19,800 nucleotides of DNA from DATFYI01 sp035315125 (GTDB taxonomy: Bacteria; Chloroflexota; Anaerolineae; Anaerolineales; Anaerolineaceae). A program made the position numbers and the translations under genes. Shown piece after piece: positions 14,719 to 19,800 of this stretch. Every line of letters begins with the position of its first letter. Positions within the stretch are counted from its first letter, which is position 1. The stretch covers positions 1-19,800 of the forward strand of contig DATFYI010000305.1 of NCBI GenBank assembly GCA_035315125.1, written 5' to 3'. The notes beneath the pieces are model-generated. The model saw only the letters and a program-made list of their open reading frames with translations, made no database searches and had not been told where the DNA came from.

Positions 14719-15318
14719 TCAGCGGACTTTTCTGAGCTGTCGGATCTCATTATCGGATAATAACCGCCATTGGCCAGGTTGCAATCCTTCCAAATTAATC
14801 GGTCCAATGGCTACCCTGACAATGCGGAGGGTTGGGAAACCAACTGCGGCAGTCATGTGGCGGATTTGGCGTTTTTTTCCCTCCCGTAAAACTATTCTCA
14901 GCCAGCTGACCGGCGCATGAGGGGTAACCGGTTTAGTGCGTGGCGGCAAAGCCGGCTCCGGGATAGGCAGAACCTGGCAACGCCGGGTGCGCTCGCCTTG
15001 CAAGATTACACCTTTTTCCAATGTTGAAGCAGCTTCAACTGTTATAAGCCCTTCCACCTCCACCCAATAAGTTTTTGGCAAGTGAAAGCGCGGGTCGGTC
15101 ATTTGATGAATTAGAGAACCATCGTCGGTCAGCAGCAGCAAGCCCTCACTATCGTAATCCAATCTCCCGGCCGTATACACCCCCGCCACATTCACATAAT
15201 CTTTGAGAGTCGGCCTGTTTTCAGGATCAGTAAAACTCGATAGCACACCGTAAGGTTTATACAGTGCCAGATATCGATAAGTTTCCATAGCCATGATTTT
15301 ATCCGCTAAATAATCCAT
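14719..15318 (-). CDS. rluE: RluE/RsuA-family rRNA pseudouridine synthase
   Basis: The family converts a specific rRNA uridine to pseudouridine; E. coli RluE acts on 23S rRNA U2457. The 199-residue product lacks an S4 domain, like RluE (217 residues) and unlike RsuA. Motifs in order are 'YLALYKPYGVLSSFTD', 'YTAGRLDYDSEGLLLLTDDG' with catalytic D54, 'KTYWVEVEG' and 'REGKKRQIRHMTAAVGFPTL'. The start is uncertain: the ATG at 15318 gives the longest form, but ATGs at 15294 and 15288 also precede the conserved region and none has a clear ribosome site. It is convergent with the kinase-GalU gene and divergent from the lipoprotein gene. Confidence 0.9.
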   Translation of the reverse strand: MDYLADKIMAMETYRYLALYKPYGVLSSFTDPENRPTLKDYVNVAGVYTAGRLDYDSEGLLLLTDDGSLIHQMTDPRFHLPKTYWVEVEGLITVEAASTLEKGVILQGERTRRCQVLPIPEPALPPRTKPVTPHAPVSWLRIVLREGKKRQIRHMTAAVGFPTLRIVRVAIGPINLEGLQPGQWRLLSDNEIRQLRKVR

Positions 15319-15357
15319 TTGCCAGGGAAGAAGCCGATGGGAAAAATAGAATTAAGC

Positions 15358-15363
15358 TATAAT
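15358..15363 (+). promoter_or_regulatory. Candidate -10 element of the lipoprotein gene
   Basis: TATAAT stands 35 bases before the lipoprotein ATG in the 80-base divergent gap after rluE. No convincing -35 lies at 16-18 bases upstream, so the call rests on the -10 and its position. Confidence 0.4.
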
Positions 15364-15398
15364 AACGCCAAAGAAATTCCATAATGGAGGGGATTCCC

Positions 15399-16217
15399 AT
15401 GCGAAGATCCCTTGTTATAACACTGGGTTTATTATTAATAACAGCATCTTGCAATTTTCCTCAAGCCCGGCTTACTCCTACGCCAGACCTTCTTGCAACT
15501 GCGGTTGCAGAAACAGTCACAGCCAGACCTTCCTCAACACCCAAGCCAACCGTGATAGCAATCCCTATCCAACCCACTGCAACTACCACCTCCCAACCCA
15601 GCCCAACCAGCACTATCACAACCACGCCTACCCTCCCATCTAGCGACCCACGCAATACCCTGGGAACTCCTGCTTATAAAAGCACGAATTTTTCAAAAGG
15701 TTGGTATCTGGAAAACGATGAACATACTCATATCACTGTCAGCGATAAAGGAGCTCTGGTCTTAAGCAGTCTACAGCCGGTCGGATGGCACAGTTGGAGC
15801 ATGTATTATCACAATCTCCAAAATTTCTATCTCGAAGCCACCCTGCATACTGACACCTGTTCCGGCTCTGATCGCTACGGACTGGTATTCCGAGCACCGG
15901 ACGATAATCACGGATATTTCTTTGGGCTCTCCTGTGATGGTAAATACAATCTCAGCAGTTATGATGGTACAAATTTTACAACCTTGATTGACTATACGAA
16001 ATCTAGTGCAATTCTATCCGGCTCCAACCAGACCAACCGCCTGGGCGTGATGGCCAGAGGCAGCGAAATCGATCTGTATGCAAATGGGGTTCCAATCCAA
16101 CAAATTAATGATTCCACTTACGCTAGTCCGGGTGTTTTCGGTGTTTTTATCGCCTCGCTAGAAACTGCCAATTTCACCTACGAGATGGATGAGATCGATT
16201 ATTGGATTCTTCCATAA
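15399..16217 (+). CDS. Secreted lipoprotein with Thr/Pro-rich linker and jelly-roll-like domain
   Basis: The ATG at 15399 follows GGAGGGG by six bases; an ATG at 15384 would place the ribosome site inside the gene. The 272-residue product has a lipoprotein signal peptide: basic start 'MRRSL', hydrophobic core, then 'LLITASC' with the acylated cysteine at residue 18. Next comes 'TPTPDLLATAVAET' and a Thr/Pro/Ser-rich linker to about residue 85, which probably spans the cell wall. From about 90 to the end, short beta-strand-like stretches with many aromatic residues ('GWYLENDEHTHITV', 'RYGLVFRAPDDNHGYFFGLS', 'NRLGVMARGSEIDLYANGVP', 'YEMDEIDYWIL') resemble concanavalin-like/DUF1080 jelly rolls. 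Such domains often bind sugars or occur in glycan enzymes. No catalytic residues could be named, so the function is unknown. Confidence 0.82.
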   Translation: MRRSLVITLGLLLITASCNFPQARLTPTPDLLATAVAETVTARPSSTPKPTVIAIPIQPTATTTSQPSPTSTITTTPTLPSSDPRNTLGTPAYKSTNFSKGWYLENDEHTHITVSDKGALVLSSLQPVGWHSWSMYYHNLQNFYLEATLHTDTCSGSDRYGLVFRAPDDNHGYFFGLSCDGKYNLSSYDGTNFTTLIDYTKSSAILSGSNQTNRLGVMARGSEIDLYANGVPIQQINDSTYASPGVFGVFIASLETANFTYEMDEIDYWILP

Positions 16218-16255
16218 ACTCTATTTTTTAGATTATGAGAGAGTGAATTACGAGT

Positions 16256-16855
16256 ATGTTTATAGCAGAGCCCAATTCCAGCACACGCCAACATGCAATC
16301 CAGACAGCCCGGCAGGCCATTTTGCAAAAACCAGTCTATCTGGATACCGAAACAACCGGCCTGGACCGAAATGACGAGATTGTCGAAATTTCCATTATTG
16401 ATGAGGACGGTAAGGTATTGTTAGAGTCTTTCGTCAAACCAACTCAACCTATTCCGGCGGATGTCATCCAGGTTCATGGGATCACTAATGAAATGGTTCA
16501 GAAAGCACCCAGTTGGCCGGTCTTATGGATGCGCGTTCGTAGTGTTTTATTTGGGCGTCTACTGGCAATTTATAACGCGGATTTTGATCTTCGCATGATG
16601 CAGCAAACCCATGCTCGCCACCGCATTCCCTGGAAAGACACTTTCAAATCGATCGATATCATGAAGTTATATTCCGATTATCGCGGTGAATGGGACAGCG
16701 TTCGCCGGTCGATGCGTTACCATTCACTTGACAGTGCAGGACGGTATTTCAAGATATCCATTCCAAACTCTCATCGCGCCACAGATGATACTTTACTTGC
16801 ACGGGCTGTGCTACATTCCATAGCCGATACCAAAACAATCGGTGAACCCACATAA
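16256..16855 (+). CDS. DnaQ-like 3'-5' exonuclease (DEDDh)
   Basis: This 199-residue protein has the exonuclease fold of the DNA polymerase III epsilon subunit. Catalytic residues are D30 and E32 in 'YLDTETTGLD', D111 in 'IYNADFDLRMM', and H173 with D178 in 'HRATDD'. 'VHGITNEMV' at 73-81 is the usual substrate-side loop. It is a stand-alone exonuclease with no attached polymerase, helicase or GIY-YIG domain, preceded by about 25 residues that look helical. Stand-alone members act in proofreading, repair or RNA trimming; which applies here cannot be decided. The ribosome site is weak (GAGAG about 13 bases before the ATG). It follows the lipoprotein gene by 38 bases and may share its transcript, though the functions look unrelated. 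Confidence 0.9.
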   Translation: MFIAEPNSSTRQHAIQTARQAILQKPVYLDTETTGLDRNDEIVEISIIDEDGKVLLESFVKPTQPIPADVIQVHGITNEMVQKAPSWPVLWMRVRSVLFGRLLAIYNADFDLRMMQQTHARHRIPWKDTFKSIDIMKLYSDYRGEWDSVRRSMRYHSLDSAGRYFKISIPNSHRATDDTLLARAVLHSIADTKTIGEPT

Positions 16856-16914
16856 TCCTCGAATCTAATAGTTCTCTAATCTAGAGTATTAATCTATTAA
16901 TTATCATTTTTGTG

Positions 16915-16920
16915 TATACT
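16915..16920 (+). promoter_or_regulatory. Candidate -10 element of the zinc-ribbon protein gene
   Basis: TATACT lies 72 bases before the ATG at 16993, in a 137-base AT-rich gap after the exonuclease gene. Two small inverted repeats precede it (CTCTA-ATC-TAGAG and TTAAT-CT-ATTAA, within 16873-16900). No clear -35 is seen. The rest of the gap holds nothing else recognisable. Confidence 0.3.
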
Positions 16921-16992
16921 ATTATGGATTGTTGCACTTAAACGATAATAAAATGCTATGTGTATTCCAATTGATAAAGATCTGGAGGTTTT

Positions 16993-17946
16993 ATGAACGT
17001 AAACGGTATCACTTGTCCCCAGTGTGGTGCATTAAACCCCGTTGGAAGCCGGGTCTGTGGCAATTGTGGAACGAGTTTGCTCTCTGCTTCGCAACCGCCA
17101 CAACAGGCTTATACGCCCCCCCCGCCTCAGCAATCGCCCATGCCCCCTCAGCAGCCGCAGTATTATTCCCCGCAATCGTCTTATATTCCACCAGGGGCTC
17201 CGGTTCCACCTAATATGCCACCTGCCGGATATAATATGCCGCAATCTCAACCACCCAAGAAATCCAATAACACCTGGATCGCTTGCTGCGCCGGATTGTT
17301 GATTGTGGGATTATGCATTGTAGTTGTTGCTCTGGTCGGTGGTGGTGCGTACGTCCGTCAAAGGGCCCTTTCAGCGTACAACAGGCTTGCTAATTCTACG
17401 AACAGCCAAAGTTTTCTGGATACTGTGATGCCGCCTTCCACCTTAGCGACGATTGAGGCCATGAGTACTCAAGTTATTTCGACTTCAATCCCGGGCTTAA
17501 TGTCACAAAGCACACCAGAGCCTAACTCCAGCGCTCCTCAAGATACCAGTGTACCCCAAGTCAACGGAGCTTGTTCGTATACTCCGCCAGCGATCACTGC
17601 CTCAGGAATTATCAGCAAGGTAACAATGGCCGAGAATACTCAGGGAGCTAACAAAGATCCGGTTAATCCAACCAAAGTATTTCAGACCAGCGCAACGATC
17701 CACGCAGTGGTTGCCATCACAAATGCTCCGGCCAACACCAGGGTCAAAGCAATCTGGTTTGCAACCAGCGCCGAATCAGTGGATTGCAATACGCAAGTAG
17801 GCCAACCGTATGAGTTAACCACGGATGGTAGCCGCAACATCGATTTTTCACTTGCCCCCACCACTACCTGGCCAACCGGCTCTTACCGAGTTGAGATTTA
17901 CGTGGATGATAATTTGGATCAGGTAGTCGACTATACGGTCCAATAA
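16993..17946 (+). CDS. Zinc-ribbon, single-pass membrane protein with extracellular domain
   Basis: The 317-residue protein starts behind CTGGAGG (16981-16987). It opens with a zinc ribbon, C8-x2-C11 and C22-x2-C25 ('CPQCG...CGNCG'). A Pro/Gln/Tyr-rich low-complexity linker follows (about 34-88, 'PPPPQQSPMPPQQPQYY'), then 'KK' and one membrane helix (about 95-120, containing the Cys pair 'ACCAG'). The outer part has a Ser/Thr/Pro spacer and a C-terminal beta-rich domain from about residue 192 ('GACSYTPP') to the end, which includes 'VKAIWFATS' and 'GSYRVEIYVDDN', like an Ig-type or lipoprotein-associated fold. The zinc ribbon should lie inside the cell. Such proteins are common, mostly uncharacterised and sometimes proposed as stress sensors. 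I cannot assign a function. Confidence 0.82.
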   Translation: MNVNGITCPQCGALNPVGSRVCGNCGTSLLSASQPPQQAYTPPPPQQSPMPPQQPQYYSPQSSYIPPGAPVPPNMPPAGYNMPQSQPPKKSNNTWIACCAGLLIVGLCIVVVALVGGGAYVRQRALSAYNRLANSTNSQSFLDTVMPPSTLATIEAMSTQVISTSIPGLMSQSTPEPNSSAPQDTSVPQVNGACSYTPPAITASGIISKVTMAENTQGANKDPVNPTKVFQTSATIHAVVAITNAPANTRVKAIWFATSAESVDCNTQVGQPYELTTDGSRNIDFSLAPTTTWPTGSYRVEIYVDDNLDQVVDYTVQ

Positions 17947-17979
17947 ATAATAGATATCTGGCTCTGGGCTTGAATGAGT

Positions 17980-18009
17980 TCCTGGGATAAAATGTACATT
18001 ATCCCAGGA
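17980..18009. promoter_or_regulatory. Inverted repeat covering the helicase gene's ribosome site
   Basis: TCCTGGGATA (17980-17989) pairs perfectly with TATCCCAGGA (18000-18009); the ten-base centre contains the palindrome ATGTACAT. The right arm holds most of the AGGAG (18006-18010) used by the helicase gene. TGGGATAA at 17983-17990 could also serve as an extended -10, so the site may be a DNA operator or an RNA hairpin. No T-run follows, so it is not a typical terminator for the upstream gene. Confidence 0.5.
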
Positions 18010-18017
18010 GTTTACCA

Positions 18018-19800
18018 TTGGGCATTATGACATTGAGTTTACAACAACAAGAACTGATCGATCGCCCAGAGCCAGGTCGAATTTTTCTCGAAGGTCCGCC
18101 AGGGGGAGGCAAAACCACTACCGGAACGGCCTTTTTGCAACACCTATTACAGAACGGCATTCCAGCGGAAGATATTCTGGTGCTTGTACCCCAGCGGACC
18201 CTGGCCTTGCCTTATTACCAACTCATTCAGCGACAGGATCTACCACCCGGCGGTACGGTATCCATAGCAACTCTGGGCGGATTGGCTCAACGTAGCATCA
18301 GTCTTTTCTGGCCTTTGATCGCAACTGCTGCCGGGTTTGCCAGACCGAATCAAGCTCCCACCTTTTTAACTCTGGAAACTGCACAATACTATCTGGCTCG
18401 TGTAGTAAAACCATACCTCGAAAAGGGCTACTTTGAAACTGTCGCAATTGATCGAAATCGCTTATTAAGTCAGATTCTAGATAACCTCAACAAAGCTGCC
18501 GGCGTCGGTTTTCCTTTTACCACCATCGCTGAAAGACTCAAAGCTGCCTGGATTGGCAAACCTGAACAGTTGCACGTATACGATGAAGCCCAGGAATGCG
18601 CCAATCAGTTCCGCCGATATTGCCTGGATAACAATCTGCTCGATTTTTCACTTCAACTTGAAGTTTTTACAAATTTTCTTTGGCCATCTCTTTTATGCCG
18701 CCAATACCTTACCCATACTTACCGGCATCTGATTTACGACAATATTGAAGAAGATGTACCCATAGCCCATGATATCCTGCGCCAATGGCTGCCTGAATTT
18801 GAAACCGCCTTATTAATTTACGACAGCGATGGAGGCTACCGTTCATTCTTAGGAGCCGATCCGGCCAGCGCTTATTCGCTTCGAGAAAGCTGTGATGAAT
18901 CATTCTTTTTTGAGGATTCATGGATCATCAGTCCAAATCTGGTAAACTTTCAAACTTCTTTGAGCGACCGGATATTACGACGAAATCATTCTCAGACGCC
19001 TTTCGATCCCCGTTCATCGATCGAATTTTCGCACGAACGATTTTATCCCCAGATGGTGGAGGCGGTTTGCCAGCATATTGATGAGCTGATTCATAACCAA
19101 CAGGTTCAGCCGGGTGAAATTGTTGTCTTGGCACCATTCCTATCCGATTCACTGAGATTTTCATTGATTAACCGCCTGGAACAGGCCAGCATACCCGTCT
19201 GGTCACACCGGCCTTCTCGCAGCCTGAGGGAAGAACCTGCCACACAATGTCTGTTAACTCTGGCTCGCCTTGCTCACCCCGCCTGGAAGTTTTCATGCAC
19301 ACTCAGTGAAGTCCGATATGCTTTCATGCAAATTATTGCTGGGGTTGACCTGGTACGGGCAGATTTATTGGCCAGAATCGTCTACAACCCAAAATACCCG
19401 GACAAAGGTCTGACCTCTTATGACCAGATTCGCCCTGAGATGCAAGAACGCATCACCTATACAATTGGAGAACGTTACGAAGCACTCAGGCAATGGTTAA
19501 ACCATTACCAATCCGTCGATCCGCTCGAATTAGATATTTTTCTAAGCCGTCTTTTTGGCGAAGTTCTATCTCAGCCACATTATGGTTTTTATCAGGATTT
19601 TGATAAGGCTGCAGTAACAGCTCGTTTAATTGAATCGATCCAAAAATTCCGTTGGGTCACAGGTAATCGGCTGGAACAAGAAAAAAACATATTGGGAAAA
19701 GAGTATATCCAGATGGTAAGCGAGGGTGTTATCGCCGCACAATATTTGCTGGATTGGAACGAGCAGCCTGAGAATGCAGTTCTGTTGGCCCCCGCTTACA
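18018..19800 (+). CDS. UvrD/AddB-like superfamily 1 helicase, N-terminal part (3' end outside window)
   Basis: The frame has no stop up to the window end, giving 594 codons. The start is probably TTG at 18018, seven bases after AGGAG; the ATG at 18027 is the alternative but lies 16 bases away. Walker A is 'EGPPGGGKTTT' (residues 25-35), followed by 'ILVLVPQRTLALPYY' as motif Ia. The Walker B position carries 'LIYDNIEEDVP' (18729-18761, D241), where most UvrD-type helicases have DExQD. Later, 'EIVVLAPFLSDSLRF' and 'PVWSHRPSRSLREEPATQ' resemble the motif IV region of RecB/AddB/PcrA proteins. These enzymes unwind DNA in double-strand-break repair, often with a nuclease partner, which would lie beyond the window. 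The exact subfamily is unsure. Confidence 0.78.
   Translation, partial: MGIMTLSLQQQELIDRPEPGRIFLEGPPGGGKTTTGTAFLQHLLQNGIPAEDILVLVPQRTLALPYYQLIQRQDLPPGGTVSIATLGGLAQRSISLFWPLIATAAGFARPNQAPTFLTLETAQYYLARVVKPYLEKGYFETVAIDRNRLLSQILDNLNKAAGVGFPFTTIAERLKAAWIGKPEQLHVYDEAQECANQFRRYCLDNNLLDFSLQLEVFTNFLWPSLLCRQYLTHTYRHLIYDNIEEDVPIAHDILRQWLPEFETALLIYDSDGGYRSFLGADPASAYSLRESCDESFFFEDSWIISPNLVNFQTSLSDRILRRNHSQTPFDPRSSIEFSHERFYPQMVEAVCQHIDELIHNQQVQPGEIVVLAPFLSDSLRFSLINRLEQASIPVWSHRPSRSLREEPATQCLLTLARLAHPAWKFSCTLSEVRYAFMQIIAGVDLVRADLLARIVYNPKYPDKGLTSYDQIRPEMQERITYTIGERYEALRQWLNHYQSVDPLELDIFLSRLFGEVLSQPHYGFYQDFDKAAVTARLIESIQKFRWVTGNRLEQEKNILGKEYIQMVSEGVIAAQYLLDWNEQPENAVLLAPAY

Noticed and set aside
14744..14761. 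Small palindrome TTATCGGATAA near the rluE end as a terminator or operator
   Set aside because: It is inside the rluE coding sequence, has only five-base arms and no T-run.
15500..15650. Tandem-repeat array in the Thr/Pro/Ser-rich stretch
   Set aside because: The DNA shows no regular repeat unit; the pattern comes from a biased amino-acid composition.
15461..15655. Open frame on the minus strand opposite the lipoprotein linker
   Set aside because: It arises from the low-complexity Thr/Pro-rich codons of the real gene; there is no ribosome site and the composition is Val/Gly-biased nonsense.

Overview
The window reads as a chromosomal segment of a Chloroflexota bacterium, most likely class Anaerolineae. 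This is an inference from gene content, not from a database search. The pointers are a lipoprotein with a 'TPTPDLLATAVAET' segment after its lipobox, a membrane-anchored baseplate-J-like protein joined to ruvX and mltG, and a GHMP-kinase/GalU fusion. GC is moderate, genes are tightly packed, and every convergent gene pair overlaps or nearly touches. No rRNA, tRNA, CRISPR array, insertion sequence or prophage block was seen, and no gene-free stretch exceeds 300 bases.

Layout. 1-5127 (+): the end of an amidohydrolase carrying a C-terminal CYTH domain, followed without a real gap by the glycogen/maltodextrin genes glgA, glgC and malQ, which overlap at their start and stop codons. 5124-6083 (-): an EamA-type transporter. 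6182-7241 (+): a Mn-type superoxide dismutase and a dicluster ferredoxin, closed by a clear rho-independent terminator at 7258-7290. 7319-8779 (+): an aspartase/fumarase family lyase. 8768-9517 (-): a polyphosphate glucokinase with its own promoter, overlapped by a palindrome. 9628-12679 (-): an apparent operon of baseplate-J-like protein, ruvX and mltG. 12794-14716 (+): a sugar kinase fused to a UTP-glucose-1-phosphate uridylyltransferase. 14719-15318 (-): an RluE-type pseudouridine synthase. 15399-17946 (+): a lipoprotein, a DnaQ-type exonuclease and a zinc-ribbon membrane protein. 18018-19800 (+): the first part of a UvrD/AddB-like helicase that runs off the window.

How the genes fit together. 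Much of the window concerns hexose phosphates and storage glucan. GlgC makes ADP-glucose, GlgA polymerises it, MalQ reshuffles maltodextrins, the polyphosphate glucokinase phosphorylates free glucose, and the kinase-GalU fusion probably turns a free sugar into a UDP-sugar. A second theme is housekeeping (ruvX, mltG, rluE) and DNA metabolism (exonuclease, helicase). A third is oxidative stress and electron transfer (superoxide dismutase with ferredoxin).

The most unusual items are the two domain fusions (amidohydrolase-CYTH and GHMP kinase-GalU) and two palindromes that overlap candidate promoters (before the polyphosphate glucokinase and the helicase) and share the half-site TGGGATAA. I found no clear defence system or wholly unknown multi-gene system.
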